Shown one piece after another: positions 8,884-17,464 of a DNA stretch of 64,000 nt; the first letter of the stretch is position 1; every line of letters begins with the position of its first letter. Where the stretch lies: contig CALXQR010000001.1 in NCBI GenBank assembly GCA_944390675.1, positions 124,001 through 188,000 on the forward strand, given 5' to 3'. Below the pieces are notes generated by a model. It was not told where the DNA came from. It worked only from the letters and a program-made list of their open reading frames with translations, and ran no database searches. This DNA comes from an uncultured Burkholderiaceae bacterium (GTDB taxonomy: Bacteria; Pseudomonadota; Gammaproteobacteria; Burkholderiales; Burkholderiaceae_F). A program made the translations under genes and the position numbers.

Positions 8884-10011
8884 ATGCAGCAAGTACTGAT
8901 ACATGTTATTCCGGTATTTTTTGCCCTCTATGCTTATGTCAGTCTTTTTTCAAAGACAAAGCTTCACTGGGTAATTAAGGGCATTATTTTTGCTTTAATC
9001 CTGATTTCCTGTCAGTACCCTGCTTTTTGCCGATCCTTTTTTGCTGGCTATGACGCTAAGGTGCCTCACCTCGGCATTGTGCTTTACAGCTGGCTTTTTT
9101 CCGCGCAGCTTCTTTTAGTGCTTTTCGCATTTGCAAAAGATATTCTGTCGGTCTTTTGCAAAATGGTTCTGAAAAAAAGCCTGCCCCACCCAACAACAAC
9201 CTCTGTCTGCGTTCTAGCGTTGGCCGCAGTGCTCTCAGCGTGGGGCAGCTACAGCGCGCTTTGCCAACCGCCGTTATACAACTTAGAAGTCCCCGTTAAA
9301 AATTTACCCAAGTCTCTTGAAGGCTTTAGGATTATTCAGCTTTCTGACATTCACGCTAGCCCTCTTTTGGACAGAAACCGCTTGGTTCAAGTGGTGGAAC
9401 GAACAAATGCCCTCAAACCCGATCTTATTGTAGTTACCGGAGACATTGTTGACGGAAAAACAGACGCTCGTATTTCCGATGTCTCTCCGTTAAAGGAATT
9501 AAAGGCTCCGTACGGTGTGTTCGCAGTAGAAGGCAATCACGAACACTACGTTGACTATGACGGCTGGATGAAAACCTTCCCGACCTTGAATCTGCAAGTT
9601 CTTCACAACAGTCATCGCATTCTTAACGTTAAAGATGCCAAGCTGGCCATCGTCGGAATTACCGATCCAATGGCCGCCCGCTATCATCGCGATGAACCTG
9701 ACATTGAAGCTGCAATGCGAGGCATTCCTTCCGGTACCGTGGCTATATTATTGTCTCACCAGGTAAAGTTCAGTCGAGACTACGCTCAGTATCCCATCGC
9801 TTTGCAACTTTCCGGTCATACACATGGCGGCCAAATTTACGGCATGCATTGGTTGGCGCAGTTAATCAATAAGGGATTTGTCAAAGACAAATACCAAATC
9901 GGTAATATGCTTTTATATGTCAATCGCGGAACCGGTCTATGGTACGGCTTCCCAATTCGTCTGGGCATCCCCAGTGAGATAACCGTTGTCACTTTAAAAA
10001 ATGCCCAATAA
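8884..10011 (+). CDS. Membrane-anchored calcineurin-like metallophosphoesterase (YaeI/YkuE type)
   Basis: 375 aa with an N-terminal membrane portion of about four helices (first 120 residues) followed by a dimetal phosphoesterase domain. Metal-binding motifs occur in the expected order: LSDIHASPLLD (D-x-H), VTGDIVDG (GDxxD), GNHEHY (GNHD/E), LLSHQ, and SGHTHGGQIYG (GHxH). Family members include YaeI/YkuE-type phosphodiesterases with lipid-linked or UDP-diacylglucosamine-like substrates; the substrate here is unknown. It begins three bases after ctpA and is probably the last gene of that operon. Confidence 0.88.
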   Translation: MQQVLIHVIPVFFALYAYVSLFSKTKLHWVIKGIIFALILISCQYPAFCRSFFAGYDAKVPHLGIVLYSWLFSAQLLLVLFAFAKDILSVFCKMVLKKSLPHPTTTSVCVLALAAVLSAWGSYSALCQPPLYNLEVPVKNLPKSLEGFRIIQLSDIHASPLLDRNRLVQVVERTNALKPDLIVVTGDIVDGKTDARISDVSPLKELKAPYGVFAVEGNHEHYVDYDGWMKTFPTLNLQVLHNSHRILNVKDAKLAIVGITDPMAARYHRDEPDIEAAMRGIPSGTVAILLSHQVKFSRDYAQYPIALQLSGHTHGGQIYGMHWLAQLINKGFVKDKYQIGNMLLYVNRGTGLWYGFPIRLGIPSEITVVTLKNAQ

Positions 10012-10089
10012 CAGGAACTGAGTTGAGTCGAACAGATCAAAAACGACTAATATTTAGAGTGAAAGTATCCGTTTTTAAAGGATCAAGAC

Positions 10090-11013
10090 ATGCTCAATAA
10101 AAATAACATTCGCTATTCAGCAGCTATCGAGGCGCTGATTGAAAAACACGCTGGCGAAGGCAGTGACAGTATGTGGAGCGTTTGGCGTGAACGCCAAATT
10201 AATCGTAATGCGTACGGTGGCAATTATTCTTTTGTCTTAGGCCGCACAGCCGACAAAGACAAACCGTTTTATCTGAATTTTGAATCTGCGTTTGAAGGAT
10301 TTGCCGCTCACGCTCCCTATACGCTGGTTACCGGCATGACAGGCAGCGGAAAGAGCTCCTTCCTGCGTAATCTTATTTTGGATATTGCCATTACCAACAC
10401 GCCGGATCTAGCCGCTATTAAAGTTTTTGATCCCAACGGCGGCTGGGCTTTCGAGAGCCTCAAAGGCCTGCATCGCATGCGCGTGGAGAGCAACATTGAA
10501 ACAGCGAAAAGCTATCTTGATGGAATCACGAAATCCATCCAAGCGCACGAACAGCTTTTTGAAACCTTAGGTGTGAAAACCTTGGAGGAATGCAACAAAG
10601 TCCTTGGACTTAAAAAGCGTCTTTTGCGCACTTTTGTCATCATCGATGAGGTTGCCGTATGGATGATTGATGATGACTTTAAAGAAAAGCTCCTTAGCGC
10701 TTTAGATGCCATTTCCAACAAGGGATGGAGCACTGGATATCACTTGATACTAGCCACACAATGGCCGGATCCCCGTGTTCTTCCCAAAGAAGTCAGAGAC
10801 CACTTCGGCAACAGAATTTCTTTGAAACTGCCCACCGCTGAGATGTCTGAGTACGCACTCGGCATCAAAGGTGCCGAATCTTTAACCGATCTCGGTCATA
10901 TGCTGGCTGTTTTAGCCGGCGAGCCCGCTCCTATCAATTGCTGGGTTCCCTGGTTATCGGATGAAGACGCCGAACGTATGGTGACCGCCATTCGGGTTGC
11001 TGAAGATCGTTAA
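10090..11013 (+). CDS. Minimal soluble FtsK/SpoIIIE-type DNA translocase ATPase
   Basis: A 307-aa RecA-fold motor made almost only of the FtsK/SpoIIIE domain. Walker A is TGMTGSGKSS at residues 81-90, Walker B is FVIIDE at 182-187, and the FtsK signature HLILATQWPDPRVLP follows at about 218-232, then GAESLTDLGHMLAVLAGE, equivalent to the GAEKLLGxGDML segment of FtsK. There are no membrane helices and no winged-helix gamma domain, so it is not the septal FtsK itself. The N-terminal 70 residues are unassigned. Single gene with its own strong terminator, between housekeeping genes. Its task (chromosome, plasmid or phage DNA handling) cannot be read from the sequence. Confidence 0.8.
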   Translation: MLNKNNIRYSAAIEALIEKHAGEGSDSMWSVWRERQINRNAYGGNYSFVLGRTADKDKPFYLNFESAFEGFAAHAPYTLVTGMTGSGKSSFLRNLILDIAITNTPDLAAIKVFDPNGGWAFESLKGLHRMRVESNIETAKSYLDGITKSIQAHEQLFETLGVKTLEECNKVLGLKKRLLRTFVIIDEVAVWMIDDDFKEKLLSALDAISNKGWSTGYHLILATQWPDPRVLPKEVRDHFGNRISLKLPTAEMSEYALGIKGAESLTDLGHMLAVLAGEPAPINCWVPWLSDEDAERMVTAIRVAEDR

Positions 11014-11020
11014 TCTCACC

Positions 11021-11048
11021 GCGCTCTGACGATCAGGGCGCTTTTTTT
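11021..11048 (+). terminator. Rho-independent terminator after the FtsK-like gene
   Basis: A 9-bp stem GCGCTCTGA/TCAGGGCGC (11021-11029 with 11033-11041, one G-U pair) with a CGA loop and seven T residues. Only AAC separates the T-run from the ATG of the next gene at 11052. Confidence 0.9.
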
Positions 11049-11051
11049 AAC

Positions 11052-11807
11052 ATGAGTACTTTCCAAAATAGCCCGGCCGGCGGAACAATCTTTCAGCCCA
11101 AAGTATGGCTCATTGACATGGATGACACGCTTTACTCCGCCTCTGCGAGGATGTTTCACGACATCCATGTTTTAATGGATGAATACATTGTGAAAGCCCT
11201 TGGAGTAAGTCCGGAGAAAGCCAACCAAATACGTAAAGATTATTGGAGGCTCTATGGAGTCACCTATTACGGACTATGGCTGCATCACGGAATAAATCCT
11301 CACGATTTTTTAACCGCCACACACCGCGTGGATGTCTCAAGCATTCACACTTACGGCTTGATGCGCCAAGCGATTGGGCAACTAAAAGGCAGGAAAATCC
11401 TTTTTACCAATGCACCCAACACTTTTGCTGACAAAGTGCTTCATCGCCTAGGACTTCAAAATTGTTTTGATGCCCAATTTCGAGCTGAAGATATGAAACT
11501 TTTCGGTGATTGGCGGCCTAAACCCTCGGCGGCGATGTTCAAATCGATCGCCGTACGCTACAAAGTGCTTCCTCAACAGTGCTGCGTGATTGACGACAAC
11601 CTCAATAACCTTAAAGTTGCCAAGGCTGTAGGCATGCAAACGCTACTGTGTAAGGGCTGGCACCACCATGGTTTATCCGTCATTCGTCAGATGGATTACA
11701 TTGATGGTTTTATCTCTCACATTCGCGATATTCGAAAAATTTTGATCACTCCGAAAAGAAACGTCATCAAACATCATCGCCCGAGATTCCTGAATCCCTA
11801 TAATTAG
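11052..11807 (+). CDS. HAD-superfamily hydrolase, pyrimidine 5'-nucleotidase type
   Basis: Haloacid-dehalogenase phosphatase of 251 aa. Motif I is WLIDMDDTLY (nucleophile and acid/base Asp at about 22 and 24), motif II is ILFTNAPNTF, the motif III Lys is in DWRPKPSAAMF, and motif IV is CVIDDNLNNLKVAKAVGM. This subfamily (Sdt1/PHM8-like) dephosphorylates nucleoside monophosphates; the exact substrate is not shown by sequence. A basic tail (about 30 residues) follows the HAD core. The start codon sits 3 bases after a terminator T-run without a recognisable ribosome binding site. Confidence 0.86.
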   Translation: MSTFQNSPAGGTIFQPKVWLIDMDDTLYSASARMFHDIHVLMDEYIVKALGVSPEKANQIRKDYWRLYGVTYYGLWLHHGINPHDFLTATHRVDVSSIHTYGLMRQAIGQLKGRKILFTNAPNTFADKVLHRLGLQNCFDAQFRAEDMKLFGDWRPKPSAAMFKSIAVRYKVLPQQCCVIDDNLNNLKVAKAVGMQTLLCKGWHHHGLSVIRQMDYIDGFISHIRDIRKILITPKRNVIKHHRPRFLNPYN

Positions 11808-11836
11808 GCCAAGCTTTTTGTTTATTCGAGGTTGCT

Positions 11837-13645
11837 TTGTTTATTTTTCGTTGGATTGGAAAGTTTTTCCGTTTCATAGCTACCTGCCTTGGGTATTTCA
11901 ATAAAACATTGATTTACGTGCTTGAAGCCGCGGTTATCATCGCTTTAATTTTTGGCGCGGCTTCCTACTTTCGGACCCCGCAGGTACAACAGAACTCTGT
12001 GCTCGTGTTAGATCTTGAAGGCTCTGTTCGAGAAAGCATAAGCACGGAATCCCCTTTTGCCGCGACAATCGCCCCACCAAACCCGCAAGCGTCTTTACAC
12101 GAAATCACCGCAACGTTGGATAAAGCCGCTAAAGATCCCTTGATTGCGGGCGTTCTTCTCAAACTTGATCATTTGGATCGGATCGGTTTAGCCTCTATTG
12201 AAGAAATCGGGCAATCTCTGGAACGCTATAAATTAAGCGGCAAACCCCTTTGGGCCTGGGGAACGAATTACTCGCAAGTGCAATACGCTTTAGCTGCCCA
12301 TGCCAATGAGATTTATATGCATCCTATGGGTGAGGTTTTAGTCAAAGGGCTTGCATCTAACCGCTTGTATTATGGGGAACTGCTTAATGCACTGGGAGTC
12401 AATGTGCACGTCTTTAAAGCAGGTGCTTATAAGAGCTTCCCAGAAAGTTTCGTCTCCTCCAAGCCGTCAAACGAATGGTTGGAAAGCGAGCGTTTTTGGC
12501 TCAACGATGCATGGAAAAATCTCTCAACGAACATTGAACGCTCACGCGGTTTGATGCCGGGAGCCATTGCTGCCTATATCGACCAATTACCCAAAAAATT
12601 GAAGCTTGCAAAGGGTGATATGGCTTCAGCCGCCTTAAATGACAATTTGATTGACGGCACAAAGACCTTCGATCAAATGCTTGAACTCATTGCCGGGAAA
12701 TTAGGTCTTAAGAATAAACCGCAACCCGCCTTGGTTCACTACGCCGACTATCGCGCCGATCTCAACAGTTCTCTGGGCGAGATCGCTGTTGTTGTCGCTG
12801 AGGGCGAAATCAGGGAGGGAGAGTCGCAATCCGGCATCATCGGTTCAGACACTTTGGTGGGAGTGCTCGATGAAATTCGAGAAAACACCTCCGTGAAAGC
12901 GCTTGTACTGCGGGTTAATTCACCGGGGGGTTCAGCGGTTGCGAGCGAACTGATTCGTCACGCTTTAGAACGCGTAAAAGCACAAAAACCCGTTGTTATC
13001 AGCATGGGTGATGTGGCTGCCTCAGGTGGTTTCTGGATAAGCATGGGAGGCTCCAAAGTCATGGCTTCTCCGGTCACCGTTACGGGTTCTATCGGTGTCT
13101 TTGGCTTGGCACCTACTTTTGAAAAGACGCTGGGATTAGCAAAAATTGGACAAGGCAGTGTCGCGACGACATGGTTGGCAAATGCCGAGAAACCTACACA
13201 ACCGATGGATCCGCGTCTGGAAAACATACTCACACAATCGGTTGCCAGAACATATAACAATTTCATTGACGTCGTCTCAAATTCAAGAAAACTTTCCGCT
13301 CAGTACGTTGAATCGGTCGCGGAAGGCCGAGTTTGGACAGGATCTCAAGCACTTCAGAGAAAACTGATTGATCAAGTCGGTACCTTCAACGACGCGATTA
13401 ACTTAGCGAAAAATTTGGCAAAACTGGATAAAAACGCTTCAATTGTTTACTTCTTCGATCAACCCGATAATTTCTCATCAATGATCAAAGACAGTCTGAA
13501 AGATTGGGGGAACCCTTTAAATCTGACGGGTTTGCCAAACGGCATGAAGGAACAAATCTCTGAAGCCAAAACGCTTCTTGAAAATAGCTCTAAAGCGCGT
13601 ACAAAAGCGGTCTACGCACACAGCCTAATTGAGCCATTAAACTAA
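11837..13645 (+). CDS. sppA: Signal peptide peptidase SppA, long (67K) type
   Basis: Inner-membrane serine/lysine protease that degrades cleaved signal peptides. The 602-aa protein has an N-terminal membrane helix (about 20-45) and two tandem S49 domains. The catalytic Lys is in FKAGAYKSFPE of the first domain; the nucleophilic Ser is in GDVAASGGFWIS of the second, with VNSPGGSAVASELI just before. The start is TTG at 11837, supported by GAGG five bases upstream; no ATG fits. Followed by a stem-loop terminator. Length equals the enterobacterial double-domain form rather than the short SohB/SppA36 type. Confidence 0.93.
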   Translation: MFIFRWIGKFFRFIATCLGYFNKTLIYVLEAAVIIALIFGAASYFRTPQVQQNSVLVLDLEGSVRESISTESPFAATIAPPNPQASLHEITATLDKAAKDPLIAGVLLKLDHLDRIGLASIEEIGQSLERYKLSGKPLWAWGTNYSQVQYALAAHANEIYMHPMGEVLVKGLASNRLYYGELLNALGVNVHVFKAGAYKSFPESFVSSKPSNEWLESERFWLNDAWKNLSTNIERSRGLMPGAIAAYIDQLPKKLKLAKGDMASAALNDNLIDGTKTFDQMLELIAGKLGLKNKPQPALVHYADYRADLNSSLGEIAVVVAEGEIREGESQSGIIGSDTLVGVLDEIRENTSVKALVLRVNSPGGSAVASELIRHALERVKAQKPVVISMGDVAASGGFWISMGGSKVMASPVTVTGSIGVFGLAPTFEKTLGLAKIGQGSVATTWLANAEKPTQPMDPRLENILTQSVARTYNNFIDVVSNSRKLSAQYVESVAEGRVWTGSQALQRKLIDQVGTFNDAINLAKNLAKLDKNASIVYFFDQPDNFSSMIKDSLKDWGNPLNLTGLPNGMKEQISEAKTLLENSSKARTKAVYAHSLIEPLN

Positions 13646-13647
13646 AA

Positions 13648-13682
13648 ATGCGGGCGAAATCGCCCGCATCTTCCTTGTTTTC
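13648..13682 (+). terminator. Terminator after sppA
   Basis: A 10-bp perfect stem ATGCGGGCGA/TCGCCCGCAT (13648-13657 with 13660-13669) with a 2-base formal loop, followed by the T-rich CTTCCTTGTTTT. A weaker stem TTAAGC/GCTTAA at 13697-13713 may end dksA from the other side. Confidence 0.8.
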
Positions 13683-13716
13683 AAGGTAAATTTTTGATTA
13701 AGCAAAAAGCTTAAAA

Positions 13717-14139
13717 TCAGTCGCCGTACATCTTCTGGCGAATTTCTCGGCGCATCTGCGCTTCAAGTGACAAGGTTGCCGTCGGACGAGCCAACAAGCG
13801 GGCCACGCCAATGGGTTCGCCCGTTTCTTCACACCAACCGTAATCACCGCTGTCAATGCGATTGATGGCCGCCTGAACCTTCTTCAAAAGTTTACGTTCG
13901 CGATCTCTGGTGCGTAATTCCAAAGCGTGTTCTTCTTCGATCGTTGCACGGTCAGCAGGATCGGGAACTACAGCCGTCTCTCTCAAGTGCTCCGTCGTTT
14001 GGTCTGCATTGGTGCGCAGCTCTTTTTCCATCTCTTCCAAGCGATGACGGAAAAAAGCCAACTGACGGTCATTCATGTATTCATCTTCTGACATTGCAAG
14101 CAGTTCTTGCTCAGTCAACAACTTCTTTTTCGTGGCCAT
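13717..14139 (-). CDS. dksA: RNA polymerase-binding transcription factor DksA
   Basis: Secondary-channel regulator that works with ppGpp in the stringent response. The 140-aa protein has the coiled-coil hairpin (about 35-110) with the acidic tip (VPDPADRATIEEE), and the C-terminal module. The zinc-finger is atypical: YGWCEETGEPIGVARLLARPTATLSLEAQ has one Cys at the first position, whereas classical DksA has four (CxxCxnCxxC); the visible positions read C, T/G, A, T. It therefore resembles the cysteine-poor DksA2-like form, which needs no zinc. A strong promoter (14190-14218) lies upstream. Confidence 0.92.
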   Translation of the reverse strand: MATKKKLLTEQELLAMSEDEYMNDRQLAFFRHRLEEMEKELRTNADQTTEHLRETAVVPDPADRATIEEEHALELRTRDRERKLLKKVQAAINRIDSGDYGWCEETGEPIGVARLLARPTATLSLEAQMRREIRQKMYGD

Positions 14140-14189
14140 ATATTTTCAACCAGCGATGCAAGGTTTTCACCCGACATCGTTTTTGTTAC

Positions 14190-14218
14190 ATCATAAAAAC
14201 CTTATCGGCAACTGCCAA
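14190..14218 (-). promoter_or_regulatory. Sigma-70-type promoter for dksA
   Basis: On the minus strand TTGGCA (plus-strand 14213-14218) and TATGAT (14190-14195) are separated by exactly 17 bases; each differs from consensus at one position. It points at dksA, whose start is about 50 bases downstream. Confidence 0.65.
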
Positions 14219-14240
14219 TTCCATGAGATTGCACCCACAG

Positions 14241-14264
14241 AAAACGCCCTCCGAGAAGGAGGGC
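14241..14264 (-). terminator. Terminator after the cobW-type gene
   Basis: A 7-bp GC-rich stem GCCCTCC/GGAGGGC (14246-14252 with 14258-14264) with a 5-base loop; on the minus strand it is followed by GTTTTCTG. It separates the acyltransferase-rlmI-cobW operon from dksA. Confidence 0.75.
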
Positions 14265-14308
14265 AAATTGTGTCTTAATTCTGACAATTTGTCAAATTTT
14301 TCATAAAC

Positions 14309-15313
14309 CTACGGCGCATCGACCAAACAGGTCTCTAAGCCTGTGATAATGGCCTGCTCGGGCAAATTGCGCCCAATAAACACAATTTTCGTCATCGGTT
14401 TTTCACCCGGTGCCCATTGGGGGCCAAGATCGGCCGCCACCAACATATGAACACCCTGAGTGATCATTTTGTGGTCTGTCCCTTCCAGATACAGCACACC
14501 TTTGTAGCGCAAAAGATCCGGACCGTAAACCTGAGTAATAGTCCCCCAGAATCGTTCTAATCGGAACGGATCAAACGGTGTGTAGGAAGTAAAAACAAAC
14601 GAACCGATTTCATCACCATGATGGTGATGATGACCCGTGTCGGTTAAAAATTCCGGATCAATATCCAAAACTGTATTGAGGTTAAAGCCTTCAATATCCA
14701 AAACTTCATCAATGGCCACCTCACCCATGTGAGCCTCTTTAATAGGCGCACGGGGATTCATGGCTCGAAGTCTTGCGCGAATCGCTTGAACATCGTCAGG
14801 TGTAACCAAATCCGTTTTCGTCAGAAAAATCCTATCTGCGAAACCGACCTGAGCCTGCGCTTCCAATTCCTTATCGAGCGTTTCGTTGCCGTGCTTGGCA
14901 TCAACAACAGTTACAACGCCATCCAGACGATAAAAAGCCGCGACCGCGTCATCCATGAAAAACGTCTGTGCGACAGGGCCCGGGTTGGCAACGCCTGTTG
15001 TTTCGATAATCACGCGATCAAAAGAAATCTCGCCTTTGTCTCGGCGGTGGCGCAAATTGGTGAGCACCCGGGACAAATCGCCCCGAATGGTGCAGCAAAT
15101 GCAGCCGTTGCTCATCTGAACGATTTGTTCTTTATCTGTCTGCACCAAAAGCGTGCTATCGACATCTTCTTCACCGAATTCATTTTCAATCACAGCGATT
15201 TTGTGGCCATGATCTTCGCGCAAAATTCGATTTAAGAGCGTTGTTTTACCTGCCCCAAGAAATCCCGTAAGAATCGTCACAGGAATCTGAGGAATCATAT
15301 CTGCTACTTCCAT
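14309..15313 (-). CDS. CobW/YjiA-family GTP-dependent metallochaperone
   Basis: G3E-family P-loop GTPase of about 334 aa. The Walker A motif GFLGAGKTTLLNRIL is near the N-terminus, followed by the metal-binding CxCC in NGCICCTIRGDL, ETTG, and the guanine-specificity motif TKTD. The CobW C-terminal domain follows a His-rich linker with five consecutive histidines, typical of zinc-related members. Zinc or cobalt delivery is known for the family; the client is not evident here. The ATG at 15313 is preferred because GAGG lies six bases upstream; TTG at 15328 and ATG at 15298 are alternatives. Last gene of an operon led by lipid A acyltransferases. Confidence 0.9.
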   Translation of the reverse strand: MEVADMIPQIPVTILTGFLGAGKTTLLNRILREDHGHKIAVIENEFGEEDVDSTLLVQTDKEQIVQMSNGCICCTIRGDLSRVLTNLRHRRDKGEISFDRVIIETTGVANPGPVAQTFFMDDAVAAFYRLDGVVTVVDAKHGNETLDKELEAQAQVGFADRIFLTKTDLVTPDDVQAIRARLRAMNPRAPIKEAHMGEVAIDEVLDIEGFNLNTVLDIDPEFLTDTGHHHHHGDEIGSFVFTSYTPFDPFRLERFWGTITQVYGPDLLRYKGVLYLEGTDHKMITQGVHMLVAADLGPQWAPGEKPMTKIVFIGRNLPEQAIITGLETCLVDAP

Positions 15314-15342
15314 TTCCAGCCTCTGCAACCATCACAATGACG

Positions 15343-16548
15343 TTAACGAAGCGTCAATTGTAGTCCTTTCAAATATTCTCCTTCGGGACAAGTCATCATC
15401 AAGGGGTGATCCGCGCCGGCACCTAATCGGGCAATCATCCAAGCTTCACGTTTGGAATCAATGACGGCTCCCGCTATGACTTTTTGGAACAAATCCACGT
15501 CCATCGCTCCGGAGCAGGAAAAAGTCAACAAATCGCCTCCCGGCGCAACCAATCTCAAACCATTCAGATTGATATCTTTGTAGGCTCTTGCCGCGCGATC
15601 AATATGGCGATGACTGGAGGCAAATTTCGGCGGATCCAAAATAACCAAGTCAAAAACTTCACCGGCTTCGCGAGCTTGTCTTAAATATTCAAAAACATCC
15701 GCCTGCACCCACTTGGCCCGTTTTTCATCAAAACCGTTTCGGGAAGCATTTTTTGCCGCCATCTCAAGCGCATCAGCCGATGAATCAACCGATATGACTT
15801 CCTCGGCCCCTCCGGCAAGCAGAGCCAGCGAAAAACCGCCTGTATAACAAAAACAATTTAATGCGCGCATCCCTCTGCCATGGCGCTGCTTAAATTCCCG
15901 AGCCAAACGCTGAGCCAAATACCGATTTTCTCGCTGGTCAATATAAAAACCCGTTTTATGACCTTTTCTGACATCCACTCCATAGTGAACACCGTCTTCG
16001 ACAACCTCGATTTCCTGAGGAGGCTCGGGGCCTCGAAGAACCTCTACTCGCTCCGCCAACCCTTCACGATGTCTTGTTGCCGCATCCGATCGATCGAAAA
16101 TACCTTTAATTCCGGGTTGTTTCATCAATGCATCCGCGATGACCTCACGAAACGCTTCGACACCAGCGGCCTGAAATTGCGTCACATACCAATCGCCGTA
16201 TCGGTCAACAACGAGACCGGGCAACTGATCGGCCTCGCCGAAAATAACCCGTACGGCACTCGTTCGAGCAAATAGCGACTCTCTGGCATTTAATGCCCTT
16301 TGTATCTTTTCCTCTATCCAAGTCGCATCTATGCGGTCATCTTCACAGAATGACCAACAGCGCGCGCGCAATGTGGAATCTTTTGAGTACGCCGCCCAAG
16401 CCAAAAAACGACCATCATGTGATAAAACTCTGACAGTATCACCGCTTTGAGCTTTCCCGGAAAGCTTTCCGACGGCCGTATCATAAACCCACGGATGACG
16501 ACGCAAAAGCGATCGTTCCTTACCCTTTTTCAAAATTAAATCAATCAT
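15343..16548 (-). CDS. rlmI: 23S rRNA (cytosine-1962 C5)-methyltransferase RlmI-type
   Basis: 401-aa SAM-dependent methyltransferase. N-terminal PUA domain (about 1-75, with KGKERSLLRRHPWVYD), a central EEHEE-like region (GLVVDRYGDWYVTQ), and a Rossmann methyltransferase with YIDQRENR, LNCFCYTGGFSLALLAGGAEEV (SAM site, here given in part), and the catalytic segment DPPKFA with the active Cys in LLTFSCSGAM. This is the RlmI/RlmCD-like architecture (m5C1962 in 23S rRNA). It sits 10 bases from the upstream acyltransferase gene and is presumably cotranscribed. Confidence 0.92.
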   Translation of the reverse strand: MIDLILKKGKERSLLRRHPWVYDTAVGKLSGKAQSGDTVRVLSHDGRFLAWAAYSKDSTLRARCWSFCEDDRIDATWIEEKIQRALNARESLFARTSAVRVIFGEADQLPGLVVDRYGDWYVTQFQAAGVEAFREVIADALMKQPGIKGIFDRSDAATRHREGLAERVEVLRGPEPPQEIEVVEDGVHYGVDVRKGHKTGFYIDQRENRYLAQRLAREFKQRHGRGMRALNCFCYTGGFSLALLAGGAEEVISVDSSADALEMAAKNASRNGFDEKRAKWVQADVFEYLRQAREAGEVFDLVILDPPKFASSHRHIDRAARAYKDINLNGLRLVAPGGDLLTFSCSGAMDVDLFQKVIAGAVIDSKREAWMIARLGAGADHPLMMTCPEGEYLKGLQLTLR

Positions 16549-16558
16549 TTTTCACTCT

Positions 16559-17455
16559 CTATTGGTACAGGGAAGGTTCACCTTCCGGACGCGTCTTAAA
16601 GCGCCGATGCGTCCACATATACTGATCAGGGAATTGTTTAATCCACCCTTCCAATTCTTGGGTTACTCTTAAAGTATCCGCCTCATAATCATCTGTCGGG
16701 AAATTCTCCCAAAGCTCGGAGGCATGAACTTGATAACCGTTTTCTGTCATTTCCGCCACAAGCATCAACACTTTTGCTTTTGTCAGTTTCGCCAAGCGAG
16801 ATGCCATCGGCAAAGTGGCAGCGGGAATCCCGAAAAATGGAACAAAGATGCAATTGCGCCGTCCATGATCCATGTCGGGTAAATAATAAAAAGGAAAACC
16901 TTCTCTCATGGCACGAATAACCGGGCGAAGGTCATGATGAGTTCCCTTGGCGATGAGAATCGGATCACTGAAGCGTTTTCTTCCGTCGTACGCAGCCTTA
17001 TCCCAAACGGGATTGGTTTGACGTTGGTAAAGAGAAACGCCTCTGACGTAGAGATTCAAAGCAATGCCGCTTGCGTCAAGACCCGCAAAATGAGGAGCGA
17101 TAACAATCAAGGGGCGATTCTCTTCGCTCGTTATTCTTTCTATAACACCTTCATCAAAGCGAACAAAATCCCGAACAGCCTCGGCACTGCCCTTCCACAG
17201 CACACTATGGTCTAATGCGGCTCTGGCAAGTCTGAAGAAACATTGTTTGGCGACCTGTTCACGCTTTTCTTCGCTCCAATCGGGGAAACAGAGGCGCAGA
17301 TTCGTCAAGGCCACTTTCCGACGCTTAGGAACAACATGCCAGAATAACCAAGCGACCACCTTGGCCGCCTTTGCTCTCGAAGACGGCGACCACGTCGCCA
17401 TCATATCCACTACGGCCAACCAAATATGAGTAAAGAAATTCAAAACCGATTGCAT
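16559..17455 (-). CDS. Lipid A biosynthesis acyltransferase (LpxL/LpxM family), second copy
   Basis: 298-aa member of the HtrB/MsbB lysophospholipid acyltransferase family. An N-terminal hydrophobic segment is followed by the catalytic H-x4-D motif in VIAPHFAGLDASG, then the conserved YLPDMDHG and VPFFGIPAATLPMASRLA block and the C-terminal YMWTHRRFKTRPEGE signature (QYxWxHRRFKTRP). Such enzymes add secondary acyl chains to Kdo2-lipid IV-A. The adjoining upstream gene is a second, diverged family member, so the two probably act sequentially as in LpxL/LpxM pairs. Which one comes first enzymatically cannot be told from sequence. Confidence 0.9.
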   Translation of the reverse strand: MQSVLNFFTHIWLAVVDMMATWSPSSRAKAAKVVAWLFWHVVPKRRKVALTNLRLCFPDWSEEKREQVAKQCFFRLARAALDHSVLWKGSAEAVRDFVRFDEGVIERITSEENRPLIVIAPHFAGLDASGIALNLYVRGVSLYQRQTNPVWDKAAYDGRKRFSDPILIAKGTHHDLRPVIRAMREGFPFYYLPDMDHGRRNCIFVPFFGIPAATLPMASRLAKLTKAKVLMLVAEMTENGYQVHASELWENFPTDDYEADTLRVTQELEGWIKQFPDQYMWTHRRFKTRPEGEPSLYQ

Positions 17456-17464
17456 TTTTCTCTC

